Shown piece after piece: positions 36,893 to 48,608 of a DNA stretch of 64,000 bases. Source of the stretch: Gymnothorax reevesii. Its lineage: Eukaryota; Chordata; Actinopteri; Anguilliformes; Muraenidae. Both the position numbers and the translations under genes were made by a program. Under the pieces are notes generated by a model. It did no database searches, had not been told where the DNA came from, and saw only the letters and a list, made by a program, of their open reading frames with translations. The stretch covers positions 71,162,712 through 71,226,711 of the forward strand of contig CM056581.1 of assembly GCA_029721435.1 (NCBI GenBank). Direction: 5' to 3'. How positions within the stretch are numbered: position 1 is the stretch's first letter; every line of letters starts with the position of its first letter.

Positions 36893-38654
36893 GAATGAAA
36901 ATTTTTGACATGCAGAAGTTAAAAAAAGAAAGTTTTTAAAAAAGTGTATATCTTCACTACAGAGACTCATATTCACTTCCAATAGGCCATAAAAACACAT
37001 TGGAAAAATGGATGGCATATATGCAGTGCAACAGTGATCTGAAGCATTTCCCAGGCCAGATACACGCAGAGATTCACATTCTGAGCTTAAAACCTCAAAG
37101 AAGCGTGTTTTCATGAAAGAGCGTATGGAGACAATATCAGCGCTCTAGCTCGCTTCCTTAAGAAGATAGAAGCCAATTCACTCCTATTTAGTCATACAGT
37201 GAAAATTCACTCATGTTTGTCACTTTCCCACTGATTTACACACAGAATGAAAATTTTTGACATGCAGAAGTTAAAAAAAAGAAAGTTTTTAAAAAAGTGT
37301 ATATCTTCACTACAGAGACTCATATTCACTTCCAATAGGCCATAAAAACACATTGGAAAAATGGATGGCATATATGCAGTGCAACAGTGATCTGAAGCAT
37401 TTCCCAGGCCAGATACACGCAGAGATTCACATTCTGAGCTTAAAACCTCATGAAGCGTGTTTTCATGAAAGAGCGTATGGAGACAATATCAGCGCTCTAG
37501 CTCGCTTCCTTAAGAAGATAGAAGCCAATTCACTCCTATTTAGTCATACAGTGAAAATTCACTCATGTTTGTCACTTTCCCACTGATTTACACACAGAAT
37601 GCAAATTTTTGACTTGCAGAAGTTAAAAAAAAGAAAGTTTTTAAAAAAGTGTATATCTTCACTACAGAGACTCATATTCACTTCCAATAGGCCATAAAAA
37701 CACATTGGAAAAATGGATGGCATATATGCAGTGCCACAGTGATCTGAAGCATTTCCCAGGCCAGATACACGCAGAGATTCACATTCTGAGCTTAAAACCT
37801 CAAAGAAGCGTGTTTTCATGAAAGAGCGTATGGAGACAATATCAGCGCTCTAGCTCGCTTCCTTAAGAAGATAGAAGCCAGTTCACTCCTATTTAGTCAT
37901 ACAGTGAAAATTCACTCATGTTTGTCACTTCCCCACTGATTTACACACAGAATGAAAATTTTTGACATGCAGAAGTTAAAAAAAAGAAAGTTTTTAAAAA
38001 AGTGTATATCTTCACTACAGAGACTCATATTCACTTCCAATAGGCCATAAAAACACATTGGAAAAATGGATGGCATATATGCAGTGCAACAGTGATCTGA
38101 AGCATTTCCCAGGCCAGATACACGCAGAGATTCACATTCTGAGCTTAAAACCTCATGAAGCGTGTTTTCATGAAAGAGCGTATGGAGACAATATCAGCGC
38201 TCTAGCTCGCTTCCTTAAGAAGATAGAAGCCAATTCACTCCTATTTAGTCATACAGTGAAAATTCACTCATGTTTGTCACTTCCCCACTGATTTACACAC
38301 AGAATGAAAATTTTTGACATGCAGAAGTTAAAAAAAAGAAAGTTTTTAAAAAAGTGTATATCTTCACTACAGAGACTCATATTCACTTCCAATAGGCCAT
38401 AAAAACACATTGGAAAAATGGATGGCATATATGCAGTGCAACAGTGATCTGAAGCATTTCCCAGGCCAGATACACGCAGAGATTCACATTCTGAGCTTAA
38501 AACCTCAAAGAAGCGTGTTTTCATGAAAGAGCGTATGGAGACAATATCAGCGCTCTAGCTCGCTTCCCTAAGAAGATAGCAGCCAATTCACTCCTATTTA
38601 GTCATACAGTGAAAATTCACTCATGTTTGTCACTTTCCCACTGATTTACACACA
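34776..38654. repeat. Higher-order unit, 11-monomer form (3879 bp)
   Basis: Order: two CAAAGTAGCG A monomers, D, A, B, C, A, A(CATGAAG), A(GACTTGCAG, GTGCCACAG), A(CATGAAG), A. It overlaps the end of the preceding long repeat. Markers shared with the next two units are CAGCCCCGATAC in the D monomer (35645), CCTTCAGAAG (36096) and TCACACC (36120). Private changes are CTTCACAACAG near 35190, a one-A deletion in the A-tract near 36920 and GAATGCAAATTTTTG near 37597. Confidence 0.88.
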
Positions 38655-41600
38655 GAATGAAAATTTTTGACATGCAGAAGTTAAAAAAAAGAAAGTTTTT
38701 AAAAAAGTGTATATCTTCACTACAGAGACTCATATTCACTTCCAATAGGCCATAAAAACACATTGGAAAAATGGATGGCATATATGCAGTGCAACAGTGA
38801 TCTGAAGCATTTCCCAGGCCAGATACACGCAGAGATTCACATTCTGAGCTTAAAACCTCAAAGTAGCGTGTTTTCATGAAAGAGCGTATGGAGACAATAT
38901 CAGCGCTCTAGGTCGCTTCCTTAAGAAGATAGCAGCCAATTCACTCCTATTTAGTCATACAGTGAAAATTCACTCATGTTTGTCACTTTCCCACTGATTT
39001 ACACACAGAATGAAAATTTTTGACATGCAGAAGTTAAAAAAAAGAAAGTTTTTAAAAAAGTGTATATCTTCACTACAGAGACTCATATTCACTTCCAATA
39101 GGCCATAAAAACACATTGGAAAAATGGATGGCATATATGCAGTGCAACAGTGATCTGAAGCATTTCCCAGGCCAGATACACGCAGAGATTCACATTCTGA
39201 GCTTAAAACCTCAAAGTAGCGTGTTTTCATGAAAGAGCGTATGGAGACAATATCAGCGCTCTAGGTCGCTTCCTTAAGAAGATAGCAGCCAATTCACTCC
39301 TATTTAGTCATACAGTGAAAATTCACTCATGTTTGTCACTTTCCCACTGATTTACACACAGAATGAAAATTTTTGACATGCAGAAGTTAAAAAAAAGAAA
39401 GTTTTTAAAAAAGTGTATATCTTCACTACAGAGACTCATATTCACTTCCAATAGGCCATACAAGCAAATTGGACAAATTGCTGCCATATATGCAGTGCAC
39501 AGTGATCTGAAGCATTTCCCAGCCCCGATACACGAACAGATTCACTTTCTGAGATTAAAACCTAGAAAAAGCGTGTTTTCATGAAAGAGCGTATGGAGAC
39601 AATATCAGCGCTCTAGCTCGCTTCCTTAAGAAGATAGCAGCCAATTCACTCCTATTTAGTCATACAGTGAAAATTCACTCATGTTTGTCACTTTCCCACT
39701 GATTTACACACAGAATGAAAATTTTTGACATGCAGAAGTTAAAAAAAAGAAAGTTTTTAAAAAAGTGTATATCTTCACTACAGAGACTCATATTCACTTC
39801 CAATAGGCCATAAAAACACATTGGAAAAATGGATGGCATATATGCAGTGCAACAGTGATCTGAAGCATTTCCCAGGCCAGATACACGCAGAGATTCACAT
39901 TCTGAGCTTAAAACCTCAAAGAAGCGTGTTTTCATGAAAGAGCGTATGGAGACAATATCAGCGCTCTAGCTCGCTTCCTTCAGAAGATAGCAGCCAATTC
40001 ACACCTATTTAGTCATACAGTGAAAATTCACTCATGTTTGTCACTTTCCCACTGATTTACACACGGATTGAAACTTTTTGACAAGCAGAAGTAAAAAAAA
40101 AAGAAAGTTTTTAAAAAAGTGCATATCTTCACTTCAGAGACTCATATTCACTTCCAATAGGCCATACAAGCAAATTGGACAAATTGCTGCCATATATGCA
40201 GTGCACAGTGATCTGAAGCATTTCCCAGCCCAGATACACGAACAGATTCACTTTCTGAGCTTAAAACCTAGAAGAAGCGTGTTTTCATGAAAGAGCGTAT
40301 GGAGACAATATCAGCGCTCTAGCTCGCTTCCTTAAGAAGATAGCAGCCAATTCACTCCTATTTAGTCATACAGTGAAAATTCACTCATGTTTGTCACTTT
40401 CCCACTGATTTACACACAGAATGAAAATTTTTGACATGCAGAAGTTAAAAAAAAAAAAGTTTTTAAAAAAGTGTATATCTTCACTTCAGAGACTAATATT
40501 CACTTCCAATAGGCCATACAAGCACATTGGAAAAATTGGTGGCATATATGCAGTGCAACAGAGATCTGAAGCATTTCCCAGGCCAGATACACGCAGAGAT
40601 TCACATTCTGAGCTTAAAACCTCAAAGAAGCGTGTTTTCATGAAAGAGCGTATGGAGACAATATCAGCGCTCTAGCTCGCTTCCCTAAGAAGATAGCAGC
40701 CAATTCACTCCTATTTAGTCATACAGTGAAAATTCACTCATGTTTGTCACTTTCCCACTGATTTACACACAGAATGAAAATTTTTGACATGCAGAAGTTA
40801 AAAAAAAGAAAGTTTTTAAAAAAGTGTATATCTTCACTACAGAGACTCATATTCACTTCCAATAGGCCATAAAAACACATTGGAAAAATGGATGGCATAT
40901 ATGCAGTGCAACAGTGATCTGAAGCATTTCCCAGGCCAGATACACGCAGAGATTCACATTCTGAGCTTAAAACCTCAAAGAAGCGTGTTTTCATGAAAGA
41001 GCGTATGGAGACAATATCAGCGCTCTAGCTCGCTTCCTTAAGAAGATAGAAGCCAATTCACTCCTATTTAGTCATACAGTGAAAATTCACTCATGTTTGT
41101 CACTTTCCCACTGATTTACACACAGAATGAAAATTTTTGACATGCAGAAGTTAAAAAAAAGAAAGTTTTTAAAAAAGTGTATATCTTCACTACAGAGACT
41201 CATATTCACTTCCAATAGGCCATAAAAACACATTGGAAAAATGGATGGCATATATGCAGTGCAACAGTGATCTGAAGCATTTCCCAGGCCAGATACACGC
41301 AGAGATTCACATTCTGAGCTTAAAACCTCATGAAGCGTGTTTTCATGAAAGAGCGTATGGAGACAATATCAGCGCTCTAGCTCGCTTCCTTAAGAAGATA
41401 GAAGCCAATTCACTCCTATTTAGTCATACAGTGAAAATTCACTCATGTTTGTCACTTCCCCACTGATTTGCACACAGAATGAAAATTTTTGACATGCAGA
41501 AGTTAAAAAAAAGAAAGTTTTTAAAAAAGTGTATATCTTCACTACAGAGACTCATATTCACTTCCAATAGGCCATAAAAACACATTGGAAAAATGGATGG

Positions 41601-41829
41601 CATATATGCAGTGCAACAGTGATCTGAAGCATTTCCCAGGCCAGATACACGCAGAGATTCACATTCTGAGCTTAAAACCTCAAAGAAGCGTGTTTTCATG
41701 AAAGAGCGTATGGAGACAATATCAGCGCTCTAGCTCGCTTCCCTAAGAAGATAGCAGCCAATTCACTCCTATTTAGTCATACAGTGAAAATTCACTCATG
41801 TTTGTCACTTTCCCACTGATTTACACACA
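38655..41829. repeat. Higher-order unit, 9-monomer form (3175 bp)
   Basis: Same order as the preceding unit but lacking the GACTTGCAG and one CATGAAG monomer. It shares CAGCCCCGATAC (39524) and CCTTCAGAAG (39978). A private GATTTGCACACAG occurs near 41466. Confidence 0.88.
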
Positions 41830-44651
41830 GAATGAAAATTTTTGACATGCAGAAGTTAAAAAAAAGAAAGTTTTTAAAAAAGTGTATATCTTCACTACAG
41901 AGACTCATATTCACTTCCAATAGGCCATAAAAACACATTGGAAAAATGGATGGCATATATGCAGTGCAACAGTGATCTGAAGCATTTCCCAGGCCAGATA
42001 CACGCAGAGATTCACATTCTGAGCTTAAAACCTCAAAGTAGCGTGTTTTCATGAAAGAGCGTATGGAGACAATATCAGCGCTCTAGGTCGCTTCCTTAAG
42101 AAGATAGCAGCCAATTCACTCCTATTTAGTCATACAGTGAAAATTCACTCATGTTTGTCACTTTCCCACTGATTTACACACAGAATGAAAATTTTTGACA
42201 TGCAGAAGTTAAAAAAAAGAAAGTTTTTAAAAAAGTGTATATCTTCACTACAGAGACTCATATTCACTTCCAATAGGCCATACAAGCAAATTGGACAAAT
42301 TGCTGCCATATATGCAGTGCACAGTGATCTGAAGCATTTCCCAGCCCCGATACACGAACAGATTCACTTTCTGAGATTAAAACCTAGAAAAAGCGTGTTT
42401 TCATGAAAGAGCGTATGGAGACAATATCAGCGCTCTAGCTCGCTTCCTTAAGAAGATAGCAGCCAATTCACTCCTATTTAGTCATACAGTGAAAATTCAC
42501 TCATGTTTGTCACTTTCCCACTGATTTACACACAGAATGAAAATTTTTGACATGCAGAAGTTAAAAAAAAGAAAGTTTTTAAAAAAGTGTATATCTTCAC
42601 TACAGAGACTCATATTCACTTCCAATAGGCCATAAAAACACATTGGAAAAATGGATGGCATATATGCAGTGCAACAGTGATCTGAAGCATTTCCCAGGCC
42701 AGATACACGCAGAGATTCACATTCTGAGCTTAAAACCTCAAAGAAGCGTGTTTTCATGAAAGCGCGTATGGAGACAATATCAGCGCTCTAGCTCGCTTCC
42801 TTCAGAAGATAGCAGCCAATTCACACCTATTTAATCATACAGTGAAAATTCACTCATGTTTGTCACTTTCCCACTGATTTACACACGGATTGAAACTTTT
42901 TGACAAGCAGAAGTAAAAAAAAAAGAAAGTTTTTAAAAAAGTGCATATCTTCACTTCAGAGACTCATATTCACTTCCAATAGGCCATACAAGCAAATTGG
43001 ACAAATTGCTGCCATATATGCAGTGCACAGTGATCTGAAGCATTTCCCAGCCCAGATACACGAACAGATTCACTTTCTGAGCTTAAAACCTAGAAGAAGC
43101 GTGTTTTCATGAAAGAGCGTATGGAGACAATATCAGCGCTCTAGCTCGCTTCCTTAAGAAGATAGCAGCCAATTCACTCCTATTTAGTCATACAGTGAAA
43201 ATTCACTCATGTTTGTCACTTTCCCACTGATTTACACACAGAATGAAAATTTTTGACATGCAGAAGTTAAAAAAAAAAAAGTTTTTAAAAAAGTGTATAT
43301 CTTCACTTCAGAGACTAATATTCACTTCCAATAGGCCATACAAGCACATTGGAAAAATTGGTGGCATATATGCAGTGCAACAGAGATCTGAAGCATTTCC
43401 CAGGCCAGATACACGCAGAGATTCACATTCTGAGCTTAAAACCTCAAAGAAGCGTGTTTTCATGAAAGAGCGTATGGAGACAATATCAGCGCTCTAGCTC
43501 GCTTCCCTAAGAAGATAGCAGCCAATTCACTCCTATTTAGTCATACAGTGAAAATTCACTCATGTTTGTCACTTTCCCACTGATTTACACACAGAATGAA
43601 AATTTTTGACATGCAGAAGTTAAAAAAAAGAAAGTTTTTAAAAAAGTGTATATCTTCACTACAGAGACTCATATTCACTTCCAATAGGCCATAAAAACAC
43701 ATTGGAAAAATGGATGGCATATATGCAGTGCAACAGTGATCTGAAGCATTTCCCAGGCCAGATACACGCAGAGATTCACATTCTGAGCTTAAAACCTCAA
43801 AGAAGCGTGTTTTCATGAAAGAGCGTATGGAGACAATATCAGCGCTCTAGCTCGCTTCCTTAAGAAGATAGAAGCCAATTCACTCCTATTTAGTCATACA
43901 GTGAAAATTCACTCATGTTTGTCACTTTCCCACTGATTTACACACAGAATGAAAATTTTTGACATGCAGAAGTTAAAAAAAAGAAAGTTTTTAAAAAAGT
44001 GTATATCTTCACTACAGAGACTCATATTCACTTCCAATAGGCCATAAAAACACATTGGAAAAATGGATGGCATATATGCAGTGCAACAGTGATCTGAAGC
44101 ATTTCCCAGGCCAGATACACGCAGAGATTCACATTCTGAGCTTAAAACCTCATGAAGCGTGTTTTCATGAAAGAGCGTATGGAGACAATATCAGCGCTCT
44201 AGCTCGCTTCCTTAAGAAGATAGAAGCCAATTCACTCCTATTTAGTCATACAGTGAAAATTCACTCATGTTTGTCACTTCCCCACTGATTTACACACAGA
44301 ATGAAAATTTTTGACATGCAGAAGTTAAAAAAAAGAAAGTTTTTAAAAAAGTGTATATCTTCACTACAGAGACTCATATTCACTTCCAATAGGCCATAAA
44401 AACACATTGGAAAAATGGATGGCATATATGCAGTGCAACAGTGATCTGAAGCATTTCCCAGGCCAGATACACGCAGAGATTCACATTCTGAGCTTAAAAC
44501 CTCAAAGAAGCGTGTTTTCATGAAAGAGCGTATGGAGACAATATCAGCGCTCTAGCTCGCTTCCCTAAGAAGATAGCAGCCAATTCACTCCTATTTAGTC
44601 ATACAGTGAAAATTCACTCATGTTTGTCACTTTCCCACTGATTTACACACA
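41830..44651. repeat. Higher-order unit, 8-monomer form (2822 bp)
   Basis: As the 9-monomer unit but with one rather than two CAAAGTAGCG monomers at its start. Shares CAGCCCCGATAC (42346) and CCTTCAGAAG (42800). Private changes are GAAAGCGCGTATGG near 42761 and TTTAATCATAC near 42831. Confidence 0.88.
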
Positions 44652-46414
44652 GAATGAAAATTTTTGACATGCAGAAGTTAAAAAAAAGAAAGTTTTTAAA
44701 AAAGTGTATATCTTCACTACAGAGACTCATATTCACTTCCAATAGGCCATAAAAACACATTGGAAAAATGGATGGCATATATGCAGTGCAACAGTGATCT
44801 GAAGCATTTCCCAGGCCAGATACACGCAGAGATTCACATTCTGAGCTTAAAACCTCAAAGTAGCGTGTTTTCATGAAAGAGCGTATGGAGACAATATCAG
44901 CGCTCTAGCTCGCTTCCTTAAGAAGATAGCAGCCAATTCACTCCTATTTAGTCATACAGTGAAAATTCACTCATGTTTGTCACTTTCCCACTGATTTACA
45001 CACAGAATGAAAATTTTTGACATGCAGAAGTTAAAAAAAAGAAAGTTTTTAAAAAAGTGTATATCTTCACTACAGAGACTCATATTCACTTCCAATAGGC
45101 CATAAAAACACATTGGAAAAATGGATGGCATATATGCAGTGCAACAGTGATCTGAAGCATTTCCCAGGCCAGATACACGCAGAGATTCACATTCTGAGCT
45201 TAAAACCTCAAAGTAGCGTGTTTTCATGAAAGAGCGTATGGAGACAATATCAGCGCTCTAGGTCGCTTCCTTAAGAAGATAGCAGCCAATTCACTCCTAT
45301 TTAGTCATACAGTGAAAATTCACTCATGTTTGTCACTTTCCCACTGATTTACACACAGAATGAAAATTTTTGACATGCAGAAGTTAAAAAAAAGAAAGTT
45401 TTTAAAAAAGTGTATATCTTCACTACAGAGACTCATATTCACTTCCAATAGGCCATACAAGCAAATTGGACAAATTGCTGCCATATATGCAGTGCACAGT
45501 GATCTGAAGCATTTCCCAGCCCAGATACACGAACAGATTCACTTTCTGAGATTAAAACCTAGAAAAAGCGTGTTTTCATGAAAGAGCGTATGGAGACAAT
45601 ATCAGCGCTCTAGCTCGCTTCCTTAAGAAGATAGCAGCCAATTCACTCCTATTTAGTCATACAGTGAAAATTCACTCATGTTTGTCACTTTCCCACTGAT
45701 TTACACACAGAATGAAAATTTTTGACATGCAGAAGTTAAAAAAAAGAAAGTTTTTAAAAAAGTGTATATCTTCACTTCAGAGACTAATATTCACTTCCAA
45801 TAGGCCATACAAGCACATTGGAAAAATTGGTGGCATATATGCAGTGCAACAGAGATCTGAAGCATTTCCCAGGCCAGATACACGCAGAGATTCACATTCT
45901 GAGCTTAAAACCTCAAAGTAGCGTGTTTTCATGAAAGAGCGTATGGAGACAATATCAGCGCTCTAGGTCGCTTCCTTAAGAAGATAGCAGCCAATTCACT
46001 CCTATTTAGTCATACAGTGAAAATTCACTCATGTTTGTCACTTTCCCACTGATTTACACACAGAATGAACATTTTTGACATGCAGAAGTTAAAAAAAAGA
46101 AAGTTTTTAAAAAAGTGTATATCTTCACTACAGAGACTCATATTCACTTCCAATAGGCCATACAAGCAAATAGGACAAATTGCTGCCATATATGCAGTGC
46201 ACAGTGATCTGAAGCATTTCCCAGCCCAGATACACGAACAGATTCACTTTCTGAGATTAAAACCTAGAAGAAGCGTGTTTTCATGAAAGAGCGTATGGAG
46301 ACAATATCAGCGCTCTAGCTCGCTTCCTTAAGAAGATAGCAGCCAATTCACTCCTATTTAGTCATACAGTGAAAATTCACTCATGTTTGTCACTTTCCCA
46401 CTGATTTACACACA
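44652..46414. repeat. 5-monomer higher-order unit, copy 1 (1763 bp)
   Basis: Order: A(CAAAGTAGCG, CTAGCTCGC), A(CAAAGTAGCG, CTAGGTCGC), D, C ending CAAAGTAGCG, and D' beginning GAATGAACATTTTTG. The intact C monomer (45710-46062) shows what the retrotransposon target looked like before insertion. Confidence 0.9.
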
Positions 46415-47546
46415 GAATGAAAATTTTTGACATGCAGAAGTTAAAAAAAAGAAAGTTTTTAAAAAAGTGTATATCTTCACTACAGAGACTCATATTCACT
46501 TCCAATAGGCCATAAAAACACATTGGAAAAATGGATGGCATATATGCAGTGCAACAGTGATCTGAAGCATTTCCCAGGCCAGATACACGCAGAGATTCAC
46601 ATTCTGAGCTTAAAACCTCAAAGTAGCGTGTTTTCATGAAAGAGCGTATGGAGACAATATCAGCGCTCTAGCTCGCTTCCTTAAGAAGATAGCAGCCAAT
46701 TCACTCCTATTTAGTCATACAGTGAAAATTCACTCATGTTTGTCACTTTCCCACTGATTTACACACAGAATGAAAATTTTTGACATGCAGAAGTTAAAAA
46801 AAAGAAAGTTTTTAAAAAAGTGTATATCTTCACTACAGAGACTCATATTCACTTCCAATAGGCCATAAAAACACATTGGAAAAATGGATGGCATATATGC
46901 AGTGCAACAGTGATCTGAAGCATTTCCCAGGCCAGATACACGCAGAGATTCACATTCTGAGCTTAAAACCTCAAAGTAGCGTGTTTTCATGAAAGAGCGT
47001 ATGGAGACAATATCAGCGCTCTAGGTCGCTTCCTTAAGAAGATAGCAGCCAATTCACTCCTATTTAGTCATACAGTGAAAATTCACTCATGTTTGTCACT
47101 TTCCCACTGATTTACACACAGAATGAAAATTTTTGACATGCAGAAGTTAAAAAAAAGAAAGTTTTTAAAAAAGTGTATATCTTCACTACAGAGACTCATA
47201 TTCACTTCCAATAGGCCATACAAGCAAATTGGACAAATTGCTGCCATATATGCAGTGCACAGTGATCTGAAGCATTTCCCAGCCCAGATACACGAACAGA
47301 TTCACTTTCTGAGATTAAAACCTAGAAAAAGCGTGTTTTCATGAAAGAGCGTATGGAGACAATATCAGCGCTCTAGCTCGCTTCCTTAAGAAGATAGCAG
47401 CCAATTCACTCCTATTTAGTCATACAGTGAAAATTCACTCATGTTTGTCACTTTCCCACTGATTTACACACAGAATGAAAATTTTTGACATGCAGAAGTT
47501 AAAAAAAAGAAAGTTTTTAAAAAAGTGTATATCTTCACTTCAGAGA

Positions 47547-47551
47547 CTAAT
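47547..47551. repeat. Target site duplication, left copy (CTAAT)
   Basis: CTAAT immediately precedes the TGTTGTG of the 5' LTR. The uninterrupted C monomers read CAGAGACTAATATTCAC, so CTAAT is native satellite sequence. Five base pairs is the duplication length usual for Ty3/gypsy elements. Confidence 0.95.
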
Positions 47552-48225
47552 TGTTGTGTTCCAGGGTTCTGGCCTTTGGCCAGAACAGTATTGTTTATGG
47601 TTTTAACAGTTTCATGTTCCAAATTTCATAGTTCATAGTTCATAGTTCAGGTTCATGCTCATAGTCAGTTTTAACAGTTTCTTGTTTCAGGATTTTACAT
47701 TTCAAGTTTCTCATTCCATGTCCATGTTTTTACTTTTCCATGTTTTTGTTTTTGCCAGGTCTGCCATGCCACTCCACCGCTTGTCTGCGTTCTGCCCCGT
47801 GCCTTCGTTGTTGCACATTTCTTAGCTCTGGTTGGCTTTGGTATTTCCCCTTCCTTCTGTGCTGTGCTGATTCGGGGCTCTCTAAGCTTAATTGGCAATT
47901 AACTGTTTTTAAGTTACTAACATTTACTAACATTCACTGGGTTGGTGTAATTCTTAGATAGGCACATTACTAATACTACTAATTTAGACAGGGAGTTTAT
48001 TGTCATGATTCCTGCTTTGCTATTTCAAGATCTTGCTGTGCTTTTCTGTTCTTAACATTCATGCTTGCTTCCAAACTGCATACTTAATTGGTACTTAAGC
48101 TGAGCACGCTCATTCTCTTAATGAGCAGGTCATGTCATCCAATCTCAGTCCATGTCTTGATCTTGCCATGCCTCTTGTGTCTCTCTCTCTCCAGGTGTTA
48201 CCCCTCATGTCATGATTTCCAAGCC

Positions 48226-48266
48226 TTTATCTGGATGCGGTGGAAGTTGGCTGGCAGACAGTGTCT
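48226..48266 (+). promoter_or_regulatory. Predicted LTR core promoter and RNA start (start of R)
   Basis: The 11-mer AGACAGTGTCT at 48256-48266 is complementary to the primer site downstream of the LTR. In self-priming Tf1/sushi elements that 11-mer is the 5' end of the RNA, so transcription should start at about 48256. A weak TATA-like TTTATC lies at 48226-48231, about 30 bp upstream, and the same arrangement is present in the 3' LTR (53965 and 53995). No ATG occurs between 48256 and the Gag-Pol ATG. Transcription itself has not been shown. Confidence 0.6.
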
Positions 48267-48527
48267 CAAGTTTGTTTCTAGTCGCATCTCGTTTAGCCAA
48301 GTTCTTGTCAAGTTCCCTAGTATTTGTCCTAGCCTCTCGTCTTGTATATATATTTAGTATTGTTATTTATTTTTCTTGATCTTCTCGCCTGGAGTTTCCA
48401 GTGCCTTTTGTTTTTTGCCTTTTTGCATTTATTGTTTATAGCTCTGTGTAGCTTACCTTAGTTTGTTTTTTGCAACCCTTTGGGCCAAGTTTTTTGTTGG
48501 CCCTCGTGCCTGTTTTGTTTTGGTTTA

Positions 48528-48533
48528 AATAAA
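48528..48533 (+). terminator. Poly(A) signal AATAAA, 5' LTR
   Basis: AATAAA near the LTR end, followed by CATCTGGTGTCACTG, a GT-containing downstream element. The functional copy in a full-length RNA would be the one in the 3' LTR. Confidence 0.75.
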
Positions 48534-48581
48534 ATCCTCATTCCCTTTTCCCGCATCTGGTGTCACTGATTCCATATCAGT

Positions 48582-48592
48582 AGACACTGTCT
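48582..48592 (+). promoter_or_regulatory. Self-primer binding site (PBS), 11 nt
   Basis: AGACACTGTCT starts 2 nt after the 5' LTR and is the exact reverse complement of AGACAGTGTCT at 48256-48266 inside the LTR; the match ends on both sides after 11 nt. No TGG-starting tRNA-complementary site follows the LTR. Tf1 and sushi-type elements are known to prime reverse transcription with the first ~11 nt of their own RNA. The 2-nt gap fits the usual removal of two terminal bases by integrase. The 11-mer is itself nearly palindromic, which is a reason for some caution. Confidence 0.75.
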
Positions 48593-48608
48593 CCCTGACA
48601 CCAGCGGG

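Larger units (their letters stand above)
1..47551. repeat. Satellite array, left block (~135 monomers of ~353 bp)
   Basis: Head-to-tail copies of a ~353-bp unit fill this block without interruption; the window opens in mid-monomer. The period is visible directly: the same GAATGAAAAT start recurs at 5148, 5501 and so on every 353 bp, with 351- and 352-bp variants. All copies share one orientation. Each holds an A-rich tract, a GCATATATGC palindrome (CCATATATGC in B and D), a TTTCATGAAA palindrome and a CpG-containing segment. Monomers differ by a small set of diagnostic changes that define families A-D. No gene, promoter or RNA gene was found. A length near two nucleosomal repeats and multi-kb higher-order structure fit centromeric or pericentromeric heterochromatin, but position on a chromosome cannot be read from the sequence. 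Confidence 0.98.
47552..48579 (+). repeat. 5' LTR (1028 bp)
   Basis: Direct repeat of 53289-54322, bounded by TG and CA. Inferred layout: U3 47552-48255, R from about 48256 to the poly(A) site near 48545-48560, then a short U5. It contains three tandem CATAGTT heptamers (47627-47647), a CT run near 48180, a TATATATA run near 48346 and AATAAA at 48528. Compared with the 3' LTR it lacks a TA dinucleotide near 47668 and two TA units in the TA run, and differs at three bases (GGATGCGG, CGCATCTC, GTCAAGTT against GGTTGCGG, CGCGTCTC, GTCAGGTT). Confidence 0.96.

Noticed and set aside
174..47344. Dozens of open frames of 67-91 codons on both strands of the satellite
   Set aside because: They recur at the same phase in each monomer, overlap one another on opposite strands, exist only because the copies are nearly identical and poor in stops, and are broken or extended by single family-specific changes. 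They show no known domain, and variants do not favour silent positions in any obvious way.
1..47551. CRISPR array
   Set aside because: The repeats are ~353 bp and directly adjacent, with no unique spacers and no cas genes, in a eukaryotic setting.
47695..48357. Short frames within the LTRs (67-125 codons, also at 53392-54204)
   Set aside because: They occur in the non-coding LTR, are duplicated only because the LTR is, and one is lengthened simply by the TA-repeat length difference.
48256..48608. Leader length of 353 nt equal to the satellite period
   Set aside because: A numerical coincidence; the two sequences are unrelated.
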